Origin: Nocardioides daeguensis
GTDB taxonomy: Bacteria > Actinomycetota > Actinomycetes > Propionibacteriales > Nocardioidaceae
Direction: 5' to 3'
Length of the DNA stretch: 64,000 bases
NCBI RefSeq assembly: GCF_019192965.1
Contig: NZ_JAHTKU010000005.1
Coordinates: 1 to 64,000, forward strand
Shown here: positions 1 through 8,878 of the stretch, one piece after another
Position numbering within the stretch: position 1 is the stretch's first letter
How the letters are laid out: each line of letters starts with the position of its first letter
The notes under the pieces: model-generated
Told to the model about the DNA's origin: nothing
The model's input: only the letters and a program-made list of their open reading frames with translations
Database searches by the model: none
Position numbers and translations under genes: made by a program

Positions 1-5
1 CTCGT

Positions 6-88
6 CCCCCCGATCGTTCGATCGAACGGTTCGGGGGATCTGCGGCCCGAGAATCCCCCCGAACCGTTCGATCGAACGATTCGGGGGG
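6..88. repeat. Tandem pair of near-perfect palindromes downstream of the aldolase gene
   Basis: Two 32-34 base units (6-37 and 55-88) each run from a C tract to a G tract around the perfect 14-base palindrome CGTTCGATCGAACG (15-28 and 65-78). The units are also inverted copies of each other, differing by one indel plus end length, with an 18-base spacer. They start 16 bases after the stop codon of the leftward aldolase gene, so tandem hairpins acting as a terminator are one reading. A double operator for a gene to the left of the window is the other. Confidence 0.75.
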
Positions 89-103
89 ATGGCGGAGCGA
101 GGG

Positions 104-1156
104 TCAGACCGCCGCGCCCTCGAGGGCGGCCTCGCGCTCGGCGACGATGGTCAGCGCGATGTCGACGATCATGTCCTCCTGACCACCGACGAGACGCCGG
201 CGGCCGCACTCCATGAGGATGTCGCGGACGTCGACGTCGTACTGCTCGGCGGCGCGCTCGGCGTGCCGCAGGAACGAGGAGTAGACACCCGCGTAGCCGA
301 GGGTGAGCGTCTCGCGGTCGACCCGCACCGGGCGGTCCTGGAGGGGGCGGACGATGTCGTCGGCGGCGTCCTGCAGCTTGAAGACGTCGCAGCCGTGCTC
401 GAAGCCCATCAGGTCGGCGACCGCGATGAAGGGCTCGATCGGGCAGTTGCCGGCTCCCGCGCCGTGCCCGGCGAGGGAGGCGTCGACCCGGTAGACGCCG
501 TTCTGGACGGCGACCACGGAGTTGGCGACCGACAGCGAGAGGTTCTCGTGGGCGTGGATGCCGATCTCGGTCTCCGCGTCCAGCACGCGACGGTAGGCCT
601 GCACGCGGGCGGCGACGTCGTCCATGGTGAGGCGGCCGCCGGAGTCGGTGACGTAGACGCAGTGGGCGCCGTACGACTCCATCAGCTTGGCCTGCTGGGC
701 GAGCTGCTCGGGCTCGGCCATGTGGGAGAGCATCAGGAAGCCGGAGACGTCCATGCCGAGCTCGCGAGCGGCCGCGATGTGCTGGGCGGAGACGTCGGCC
801 TCGGTGCAGTGGGTGGCGATCCGGACCGAGCGGACGCCGAGGTCGTAGGCGCGCTTGAGCTCGTGGACGGTGCCGACACCGGGCAGCAACAGGGTGGTCA
901 GCCGAGCGTTCTTCAGCACCGATGCGGCGGCCTCGAGCCACTCCCAGTCGGTGTGCGAGCCGGGGCCGTAGTTGACCGAGCCGCCGGCGAGGCCGTCGCC
1001 GTGGGCGACCTCGAGGGCGTCGACGCCGGCCTCGTCGAGGGCCACGACGATCCGCTTCACGTCGGCCGGCGAGATCCGGTGCCGGATCGCGTGCATGCCG
1101 TCGCGCAGGGTGACGTCCTGGACGAAGATCTTGGTCTTCTCGGCGGTCGTGCTCAC
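104..1156 (-). CDS. dmpG: 4-hydroxy-2-oxovalerate aldolase
   Basis: This 350-residue class II pyruvate aldolase cleaves 4-hydroxy-2-oxoacids to pyruvate and an aldehyde, the last carbon-carbon cleavage of the meta-cleavage pathway for aromatics and steroid rings. Near the N-terminus [12 protein letters not shown] holds the catalytic arginine and metal-binding aspartate. [13 protein letters not shown] holds the HxH metal ligands, and [13 protein letters not shown] is the conserved glycine-rich segment. Length is normal for DmpG/BphI/HsaF. The GTG start overlaps the stop of the upstream aldehyde dehydrogenase (GTGA, 1153-1156), so translation is probably coupled and the two products probably form the usual channelling complex. 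Whether the pathway serves aromatics or steroids cannot be decided from the sequence. Confidence 0.93.
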   Translation of the reverse strand: MSTTAEKTKIFVQDVTLRDGMHAIRHRISPADVKRIVVALDEAGVDALEVAHGDGLAGGSVNYGPGSHTDWEWLEAAASVLKNARLTTLLLPGVGTVHELKRAYDLGVRSVRIATHCTEADVSAQHIAAARELGMDVSGFLMLSHMAEPEQLAQQAKLMESYGAHCVYVTDSGGRLTMDDVAARVQAYRRVLDAETEIGIHAHENLSLSVANSVVAVQNGVYRVDASLAGHGAGAGNCPIEPFIAVADLMGFEHGCDVFKLQDAADDIVRPLQDRPVRVDRETLTLGYAGVYSSFLRHAERAAEQYDVDVRDILMECGRRRLVGGQEDMIVDIALTIVAEREAALEGAAV

Positions 1157-2115
1157 AGCGCAGCCTCCTTGGCAGCAGCGATCCGCTCGGCGACCTGCAG
1201 GCCGGCCGAGGTCATGATGTCGAGGTTGCCGGCGTACGCCGGGAGGTAGTGGCCGGCCCCGGTGACCTGGAGGAACACCGACACCTGGTGGGTCGGGCGC
1301 TCGGAGCCGTCGACCAGCAGGGTCTCGACAGGCTGGTCGGCGGGGATCTCGGCGATCTGGACCTTCTGGACCAGCCGGTAGCCGGGAACGTACGCCGCCA
1401 CGTCGGCGACCATCTTCTCGACGCTCGCGCGGATCTCGTCGTGCACGGCCGGGTCGGGCGCGTGGACGAGGGCGAAGACGGTGTCGCGCATCATCAGCGG
1501 CGGCTCGGCCGGGTTGAGGATGATGACGGCCTTGCCGCGCTTGGCCCCACCGACCTGCGCGATCGCACCCGACGTGGTCTCGGTGAACTCGTCGATGTTG
1601 GCGCGGGTGCCCGGGCCGGCGGACTTCGAGGAGATCGAGGCGACGATCTCGGCGTACTCGACCGGGACGACGCGGGAGATCGCGGCCACGATCGGGATGG
1701 TGGCCTGGCCGCCGCAGGTGACCATGTTGAGGTTGGCCGCGTCGAGGTGCTCGTCGATGTTGACGGCCGGGACCACGAACGGGCCGATCGCGGCCGGCGT
1801 GAGGTCGATCAGCCGCTTGCCGAGCGGGCGCAGCAGGGCGTCGTTGTGCAGGTGCGCCTTGGCCGAGGTCGCGTCGAAGACGATCTCGATGTCGTCGAAC
1901 CCGGGCAGGGCCATCAGGCCCTCGACGCCCTCGTGGGTGGTCGCGACACCGAGGTCGCGGGCACGGGCGAGGCCGTCGGAGTCGGGGTCGATGCCGACCA
2001 GGGCCCCCATCTCCACGTGCTGCCCGGTCTGGAGGATCTTGATCATCAGGTCGGTTCCGATGTTGCCGGACCCGATGATGGCCACCTTCGTCTTGGCAGT
2101 CTTGGTCATGGTCAT
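1153..2115 (-). CDS. dmpF: Acetaldehyde dehydrogenase (acylating)
   Basis: This 320-residue enzyme converts acetaldehyde or propionaldehyde, NAD+ and CoA to the acyl-CoA. It has an N-terminal Rossmann motif ([13 protein letters not shown]), the catalytic cysteine in [10 protein letters not shown], and a usual length for the MhpF/DmpF/HsaG family. It is the middle gene of a three-gene operon in the order hydratase, dehydrogenase, aldolase, with four-base overlaps at both junctions. The partner aldolase normally hands it the aldehyde through an internal tunnel. A second ATG lies six bases downstream; the first was chosen because it gives the ATGA overlap with the hydratase stop. Confidence 0.93.
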   Translation of the reverse strand: MTMTKTAKTKVAIIGSGNIGTDLMIKILQTGQHVEMGALVGIDPDSDGLARARDLGVATTHEGVEGLMALPGFDDIEIVFDATSAKAHLHNDALLRPLGKRLIDLTPAAIGPFVVPAVNIDEHLDAANLNMVTCGGQATIPIVAAISRVVPVEYAEIVASISSKSAGPGTRANIDEFTETTSGAIAQVGGAKRGKAVIILNPAEPPLMMRDTVFALVHAPDPAVHDEIRASVEKMVADVAAYVPGYRLVQKVQIAEIPADQPVETLLVDGSERPTHQVSVFLQVTGAGHYLPAYAGNLDIMTSAGLQVAERIAAAKEAAL

Positions 2116-2921
2116 ACCTCCGACTTGTTGAAGCTGATGGCGACGGAGCCGAGTCCGTCGATGCTGAGCTCGACGTCGGCGCCGGGGGCGGCGGGACGCA
2201 TCGGGCCGAGGGCGCCGGAGAGCACGACCTGGCCGGCCCGCAGCGGGTCACCGAGGTCGCGAGCCTGGCGGGCCAGCCACTGCAGGGCGACGAGCGGGTC
2301 GCCGAGCGAGGCGGCGCCGGTGCCGACCGAGTCGTCCTGGCCGGTCACGGTCATCGCCATGGCGGCGTCCTTCGGCGAGAAGTCGTCGAGGGTACGGCGC
2401 TCGGTGCCGAGCACGTAGCCGCCGGCCGAGGCGTTGTCGGCGACGGTGTCGGCGAAGCTGATGTCCCAGCCCTCGATCCGGCTGTCGCACACCTCGATGG
2501 CGGCGACGGCGTAGTCGACGGCCGCGGCGACCTGGTCGAGGTCGAGGTCGCCCTCGGCGAGGTCGGCCTTGAGGACGAAGGCGATCTCGCCCTCGACCTT
2601 CGGCTGCAGCAGGCCGCTGATGTCGATGGGGGCGGAGGCGTCGTACTCCATGTCGTCGAAGAGCACGCCGAGATCGGGGGTGTCGACGCCCAGCTGCTTC
2701 TGCACGGCCTCGGAGGTCGCGCCGATCTTGCGGCCGACGACACTCGCGCCGGCGGCGATGCGGTGCGCGTTGAGCTGCTGCTGCACGGCATAGGCGAGGT
2801 TGATGTCGCGCTCGCCGATCAGGTCGCGGATCGGGGCGCACGGCTGGTTGCGGACCAGCGCGGTGTGCAGCCGCTCGGCGGCGGCACCGACGGCGGCGTC
2901 GGTGTCGAGGGTTTCGGTCAT
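2112..2921 (-). CDS. 2-keto-4-pentenoate hydratase (2-hydroxypenta-2,4-dienoate hydratase)
   Basis: This 269-residue member of the fumarylacetoacetate hydrolase fold adds water to 2-hydroxypenta-2,4-dienoate to give 4-hydroxy-2-oxovalerate, the substrate of the aldolase two genes on. The metal-binding acidic motif is seen in [11 protein letters not shown]. The family segments GRKIGATS and GVLFDDM are also present, and length matches MhpD/DmpE/HsaE. It is the first gene of the operon. Its ATG is 69 bases from the divergent IclR start, leaving a short shared control region. The MhpD/DmpE/HsaE names cannot be separated by sequence alone. Confidence 0.9.
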   Translation of the reverse strand: MTETLDTDAAVGAAAERLHTALVRNQPCAPIRDLIGERDINLAYAVQQQLNAHRIAAGASVVGRKIGATSEAVQKQLGVDTPDLGVLFDDMEYDASAPIDISGLLQPKVEGEIAFVLKADLAEGDLDLDQVAAAVDYAVAAIEVCDSRIEGWDISFADTVADNASAGGYVLGTERRTLDDFSPKDAAMAMTVTGQDDSVGTGAASLGDPLVALQWLARQARDLGDPLRAGQVVLSGALGPMRPAAPGADVELSIDGLGSVAISFNKSEV

Positions 2922-2962
2922 GGCCCTACTCTCGGCCCGCCCGGTGTCCCGCGGCCAACCGG

Positions 2963-2983
2963 GCGTTCCACTCAGCGGTACGC
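2963..2983. promoter_or_regulatory. Candidate IclR operator between divergent genes
   Basis: A 21-base imperfect palindrome lies between the two divergent start codons. The left half is GCGT, CC and CT at alternating blocks, mirrored by AG, GG and ACGC. Sixteen of 21 positions are symmetric around 2973 and the mismatches fall at regular intervals. The place fits an IclR protein controlling both its own gene and the catabolic operon. This is inference from symmetry and position only. Confidence 0.5.
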
Positions 2984-2990
2984 TGTGCGG

Positions 2991-3764
2991 GTGGCGGAGC
3001 ACGCGGGCGACGGGGACCTCGACACCGTCCTCGGCAAGGCGGTGGCCCTGCTGCGCGCCTTCGGCCCGGAGGACCGGCTGCTCCCCCTCGCCGAGCTGGT
3101 CCGGCGTACCGGTCTGCCGAAGGGCACCGTCCACCGGGTCGCGGGCGACCTGGTGCACCACCGGCTGCTGGAGAAGACCGACCACGGCTACCGACTCGCC
3201 GGCGGGCTGTTCGAGCTCGGCATGCGCGCCGCCACCGAGCGGACCCTGCTCGAGGTCGCGATGCCCTTCCTGCAGGACCTCTACGAGCGCACCCACGAGA
3301 CCGTCCACCTCGGCGTCCGCGACGGCACCGAGGTCGTCTACGTCGCGAAGATCGGCGGACACCGGCAGGCCCGCAGCCCCTCGCGCACCGGTGGCCGGAT
3401 GCCGATGCACTGCACCGCCATCGGCAAGGTGCTGCTCGCGCACACCAAGCCCGCGGTCCGCGCGGCGGTGCTGTCCGGCCCGCTCCCCCGGCGTACGCCG
3501 CACACGGTGGTGGCGCCCGGGCTGTTGGAGCAGCAGCTGGGGCGGGCCCTGGAGACCGGGCTGGCGTTCGAGCGCGAGGAGTCGACCCCGGGCCTGCTCT
3601 GCGTGGCCGCGCCGGTGCTCGACACCGACGGGGCGAGTGCGCTGGCCGCGATCAGCGTGACCGGGCCGGTCGGCCGGTTCCGTCCCGAGGCCCACCAAAA
3701 CGCGGTCCGGGCGGCGGCCACGGCGCTCGCGAGCACCCTGGCCCGCCGCCCGGGCGGGTTGTAG
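2991..3764 (+). CDS. IclR family transcriptional regulator
   Basis: This 257-residue protein has an N-terminal winged helix (roughly residues 8-65, including LVRRTGLPKGTVHRV) and a C-terminal IclR effector domain with the typical MPMHCTAIGKVLLA segment. Such proteins commonly sense aromatic intermediates or short acids and act on a divergent operon. Here the divergent operon is the lower meta-cleavage pathway. The start is GTG; another in-frame GTG lies six bases upstream. The stop is 11 bases from the convergent hydrolase gene. Confidence 0.88.
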   Translation: MAEHAGDGDLDTVLGKAVALLRAFGPEDRLLPLAELVRRTGLPKGTVHRVAGDLVHHRLLEKTDHGYRLAGGLFELGMRAATERTLLEVAMPFLQDLYERTHETVHLGVRDGTEVVYVAKIGGHRQARSPSRTGGRMPMHCTAIGKVLLAHTKPAVRAAVLSGPLPRRTPHTVVAPGLLEQQLGRALETGLAFEREESTPGLLCVAAPVLDTDGASALAAISVTGPVGRFRPEAHQNAVRAAATALASTLARRPGGL

Positions 3765-3774
3765 GACGGCAGGG

Positions 3775-5892
3775 TCAGCGCACCGCCATCGTCAGCACCG
3801 ACGGGTACTGCGGGCCGGTGTGCACGGTGACCGGCACCAGCTGGCCGAGCAGGTCGGGGGCCGGCGAGAGCAGGTGCGGTACGTCGAACGCCTGCACCGC
3901 GATCCGCAGCCGGTGCCCCTTCGCGACCACCGCACCGGTCGGGAAGACCTCGACGTCGACGGGCGCGATCTCGCCGGCCGGCAGCTTGGCCTTCGCCGCC
4001 CGGGTGAACGGGTGGTACGGCTGGAGCAGCTGGCCGTCGAGGTAGCGCGAGCGGCTCTCGTCGAGCTTGCGGTGGGCGATGGTCTGCCAGCCGCCGCTGA
4101 TCCGGGTGACCGTGCCGTCGGGCGCGACGTCCTCGACCGCGACCGACAGCATCCCGTCGCCGGTCGGTGTCGAGACGTAGAGCCGGGCGTTGAGCGGACC
4201 CTGGAAGTGCACGTCGGCGGCCTGCGGTGCGGTGTCGAAGGTGACGCCGCCGAGGTCGTTGAGCTGGTTGTCCTTGAAGCAGGGCAGGTCCTCGAGCAGC
4301 ACGTTCGGCAGGCCCGCGGTCCACTGGTTGGCCGAGCGGGTGCACAGCCCGGTGACCGGGACCGGCGGGACGACCGCGGACCCGGCGCTCGCCGTACCCG
4401 TGGTGAGCACGCCGGCCTTGCCGCCGACCGCCGCATCGCCGGAGAGCCGGTAGCTGCGGGCGGACAGGTCGCTGTCGATCCACTTCGCCTTGCGCACCCA
4501 CGTCCCGGAGCCCTGCTCGAAGTAGGTGAGCGGCGCGATCTGGTCGAGCCGGCCGTCGATGCCGCCCAGGTACTGGTCGAACCAGCGCAGCTGCAGCTCG
4601 GCGAGCGAGCCGTAGCCCGCCTTGCCGACCTCGGCGCCGGCCGAGCCCTGGAGGTGGTCCCACGGGCCGAGGATCAGCTTCGTCGGGATGCCGCGCTGCT
4701 GGAGCCGCTCGAAGACGAGCGGGGTGCCGCGCTGGAAGAGGTCGAACTCGCCGCCGACGAGGAAGGTCGGCACGGTGACGTCGTCGAGCACCTCGATCGG
4801 TGAGCGCTCGCGGTAGAACGCACCGTCGTACGCCGGGTCGCCACCGAGCACCGCCTGGGTCATCAGCGGCAGGGTGAAGCCCAGCGCACCCTGCAGGTGG
4901 TCGAGGGCCGTCTTGAAGCCGGCCTGCGGCTCCTGGAGGCCGTACACCGGCGGCAGCACGCCGGTCGCCGTGACGAGCCCGAGCCACAGCGGGATGAACC
5001 CGACGTCGATCTGGCCTCCGGAGGCGACGACGTCGCGGTACACGTCGGCCGCCGGGACCTGCGGGAAGATCGCCTTGAGGCCCTTCGGCTTGCGGGCCGC
5101 GGCGAAGAGCTGGGAGATGCCCATGTACGACGCGCCGGTCATCCCGACCTTGCCGTTGCTCCACGGCTGGGAGGCCGCCCACTCGACGATCGCGCCGGCG
5201 TCCTTGCCCTCGCGGGCGCTGAACGCGGCCCACTGGCCCTGCGAGCTGCCGGTGCCGCGGGCGTCGACGGTGAGCTGCGCGTAGCCGCGCCGGACCAGGT
5301 AGCCCGGGTCGGCACCGGCGAGGGTCGCGCCCGCACCGGCCGAGAGGACCGTCTTGTTGTAGGCGGTGATCGTGACGATGACCGGGAGCGGCGTGGTCAC
5401 CGGCTTGCCGTCGGCGCCGGCCGGGCGCTGCAGGTCGCCGCGCAGGACCACGCCGTCGTCCATGGTGATCGGGAGGTCGCGGGTGGTGACGCTCGCGTCG
5501 TAGACCGCCGGGCGCGGGCTCCACGCAGCGGCCGCGGGAGCGGGGCCCGGGGCCGGGGCGGTGTTGCCTGCGGAACCGCTGCCGGTCGGGGCGGCGGTCG
5601 CTGCCGCGGCCTGCTGCGCCCTGACGCACCTGCGCTTCTTCTTGGCCTGCTTCTTCTTGGCCTGCTTCGCCTTCGCGCACTTCTTCGGCTTCTGCGCGAC
5701 CGGGGCGCTCGCGGCGCTCGCGGCGCCTCGCGCGGCGGAGTGCTGCGCGGCGGTGGTCCCCGTCGCACCGAGCGCGCCCCCGGCGACCGGGAGCACCAGG
5801 GCGGCGGCGAGGCCGGCGCCGGCGAGGGCAGCAGTGAGCCGGCGCCGCCGCCGGGGGTCGATGGCGAGGCGGCGCGTGTCGAGGTCGGTCAT
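3775..5892 (-). CDS. Secreted CocE/NonD-family (X-Pro dipeptidyl-peptidase-like) serine hydrolase
   Basis: This 705-residue alpha/beta hydrolase has an N-terminal arginine-rich signal peptide and hydrophobic core (residues about 15-43). A low-complexity linker of Ala, Lys and Pro follows, then the S15/CocE catalytic domain. The nucleophile serine is about residue 255 in TGASYMGIS. Likely acid and base lie in GGEFDLFQRG and GPWDHLQG. The last 200 residues fit the family's jelly-roll domain. In the linker two cysteines (about 71 and 89) bracket a lysine-rich stretch. The family includes cocaine esterase, glutaryl-7-ACA acylases and X-Pro dipeptidases, so the substrate is unknown; acyl ester or amide hydrolysis outside the cell is likely. 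Confidence 0.85.
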   Translation of the reverse strand: MTDLDTRRLAIDPRRRRRLTAALAGAGLAAALVLPVAGGALGATGTTAAQHSAARGAASAASAPVAQKPKKCAKAKQAKKKQAKKKRRCVRAQQAAAATAAPTGSGSAGNTAPAPGPAPAAAAWSPRPAVYDASVTTRDLPITMDDGVVLRGDLQRPAGADGKPVTTPLPVIVTITAYNKTVLSAGAGATLAGADPGYLVRRGYAQLTVDARGTGSSQGQWAAFSAREGKDAGAIVEWAASQPWSNGKVGMTGASYMGISQLFAAARKPKGLKAIFPQVPAADVYRDVVASGGQIDVGFIPLWLGLVTATGVLPPVYGLQEPQAGFKTALDHLQGALGFTLPLMTQAVLGGDPAYDGAFYRERSPIEVLDDVTVPTFLVGGEFDLFQRGTPLVFERLQQRGIPTKLILGPWDHLQGSAGAEVGKAGYGSLAELQLRWFDQYLGGIDGRLDQIAPLTYFEQGSGTWVRKAKWIDSDLSARSYRLSGDAAVGGKAGVLTTGTASAGSAVVPPVPVTGLCTRSANQWTAGLPNVLLEDLPCFKDNQLNDLGGVTFDTAPQAADVHFQGPLNARLYVSTPTGDGMLSVAVEDVAPDGTVTRISGGWQTIAHRKLDESRSRYLDGQLLQPYHPFTRAAKAKLPAGEIAPVDVEVFPTGAVVAKGHRLRIAVQAFDVPHLLSPAPDLLGQLVPVTVHTGPQYPSVLTMAVR

Positions 5893-6053
5893 CCGGATTC
5901 CCTCCCGTGGGTGTACCCACGGGTAACGAGCCGGTCGTGGCGTCGGTCACGCGTCACCGTTCCTCGGGGGTGGTCCCTCTGCGGGGGGCGGGTTGTCCAC
6001 AGGACGTCAGCCCCCGGGATTGCCGCGTCACGGGCCTGGACAAGCACAGGTGC

Positions 6054-7040
6054 ATGAACGGACTCGCCGAGCTCATGGAGCGACAAGACGGCGTCATCAG
6101 CCGGCGCCAGGCCAGGGCCTGCGGCCTCGAGAACCACGAGATCGCCCGACGGGTCCGCCGGCGGGAATGGACACCGGTCCACCCCGGTGTGTACGTCCAC
6201 CACACCGGTCCCCTCACCTGGCGCCAACGCGCGTGGGCCGCCGTCCTCGCGTGCGGACCGTCGGCGCTGGGCGGGATCTCGGCACTGCGGGCCCATGAGG
6301 GCCCGGGCCGACGCGGCGTCGACGGGCTCCCGATCGAGGTGGTGGTCCCGCACCGGCGAAGGGTGGTCGCGCCGACCGGCGTCGTCGTGACCCGCCTGCG
6401 CCGCTTCGACGTCGCGGTGCAGCGGAACCTCTCTCCGCCGCGGATGCGCTACGACGACGCCCTCCTCGCCGTGGCCGACGCGGCATCGACCGACCTCGCG
6501 GCGATCGCCGTGATCGCCGACGCGTGCGGGGGCCGGCGGACCACCGCCGCTCGCCTCCTGGCCAGCCTGGAGGCAACCGCGCGTCTGCACCGACGGGCGT
6601 GGCTGCGCGACGTGCTCGCGGACGTGGCGCTCGGCACCTGCTCAGTCCTGGAGCACGGCTACCTGACCCGGGTCGAGCGCCCCCATGGCCTCCCGCGAGG
6701 CCTGCGTCAGGTGGCCGACACCGGCGGGAACGGTCGTCGGGTGTTCCGCGACGTCCGGTACGGCGGCGAGCAGCCCCGGTGGCGTCAGATCGTCGAGCTG
6801 GACGGACGCCTGTTCCACTCGGCGCTCGCCGACCGCGACCGCGACCTCGACCGGGACCTCGACGCCGCCCTCACCCTGCAGGACACCGTGCGTCTCGGCT
6901 ACGGCCAGGTGTTCGAGCGAGGCTGTGCCACGGCGTGGCGCCTGGCCCGACTGTTCCAGGGCCGCGGATGGCGCGGCCAGCCGCACCCCTGTCCCGCGTG
7001 TCCACCGGCCGTCATCGGCGGAATGGGGAAGTCCGGGTGA
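6054..7040 (+). CDS. AbiEi antitoxin-domain / DUF559-like protein
   Basis: This 328-residue protein begins with a winged-helix segment (about residues 3-50) of the AbiEi type IV antitoxin kind. The C-terminal part includes IVELDGRLFH followed by arginine/aspartate-rich residues, resembling the DUF559/Vsr-like nuclease fold. No AbiEii toxin gene is adjacent. Such solitary proteins are common in Nocardioides-type genomes and their role is not established. The ATG at 6054 was chosen because the domain begins there; the upstream reading frame has no family features. The last codons form one arm of a terminator hairpin. Confidence 0.7.
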   Translation: MNGLAELMERQDGVISRRQARACGLENHEIARRVRRREWTPVHPGVYVHHTGPLTWRQRAWAAVLACGPSALGGISALRAHEGPGRRGVDGLPIEVVVPHRRRVVAPTGVVVTRLRRFDVAVQRNLSPPRMRYDDALLAVADAASTDLAAIAVIADACGGRRTTAARLLASLEATARLHRRAWLRDVLADVALGTCSVLEHGYLTRVERPHGLPRGLRQVADTGGNGRRVFRDVRYGGEQPRWRQIVELDGRLFHSALADRDRDLDRDLDAALTLQDTVRLGYGQVFERGCATAWRLARLFQGRGWRGQPHPCPACPPAVIGGMGKSG

Positions 7041-7066
7041 AGCAGGTGCATCGGGACTTCCCCGTT
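7022..7066. terminator. Bidirectional terminator hairpin between convergent genes
   Basis: GGGGAAGTCC (7025-7034) pairs exactly with GGACTTCCCC (7054-7063). The stem extends by about three further pairs, one of them a wobble, around a 19-base loop. It overlaps the stop codon of the rightward gene and lies 11 bases beyond the stop of the leftward synthetase, so it can serve both. There is no long U tract. Confidence 0.65.
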
Positions 7067-7076
7067 CCGGGCGGCG

Positions 7077-8705
<1,629 letters not shown>

Positions 8706-8773
8706 GCCCCCATGGTGACGCGCCGGTGACCGCCGTCACACCCCCCGAAAGGAGGTGGGCGGCCGCGCTGCAG

Positions 8774-8797
8774 GGATCCCCGGACATCCGGGGATCC
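8774..8797. repeat. Perfect inverted repeat with two-base centre
   Basis: GGATCCCCGGA (8774-8784) and its exact reverse complement (8787-8797) are separated by only two bases. It lies between the start of the acyl-CoA synthetase and the end of the EtfD-like gene and is the leftmost of three stacked palindromes. Its function is unknown; it could be part of the termination region or a protein-binding site. Confidence 0.7.
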
Positions 8798-8799
8798 AT

Positions 8800-8833
8800 G
8801 CGCTTGTCAGGGGTTGCAACCCCTGACAAGCGC
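8800..8833. repeat. Perfect 34-base palindrome
   Basis: The half site GCGCTTGTCAGGGGTTG (8800-8816) is followed directly by its exact reverse complement (8817-8833), with no mismatch and no spacer. It starts three bases after the previous inverted repeat. A loopless palindrome of this length is unusual for a terminator and may be a cruciform or dimer-binding site. It is upstream of the synthetase gene and downstream of the EtfD-like gene. Confidence 0.8.
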
Positions 8834-8838
8834 AGGAA

Positions 8839-8866
8839 AGCCCCACCCGCGGTGACGGATGGGGCT
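8839..8866 (-). terminator. Terminator of the EtfD-like gene
   Basis: Read on the minus strand, AGCCCCA and TGGGGCT pair around a 14-base loop, followed by TTTCC. It begins 12 bases after the stop codon of the EtfD-like gene, as expected for a factor-independent terminator. Confidence 0.55.
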
Positions 8867-8878
8867 CCTGGGACCCGC

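Noticed and set aside
6054..7040. AbiE abortive infection system
   Set aside because: Only an AbiEi-type domain is present and no AbiEii nucleotidyltransferase gene is adjacent.
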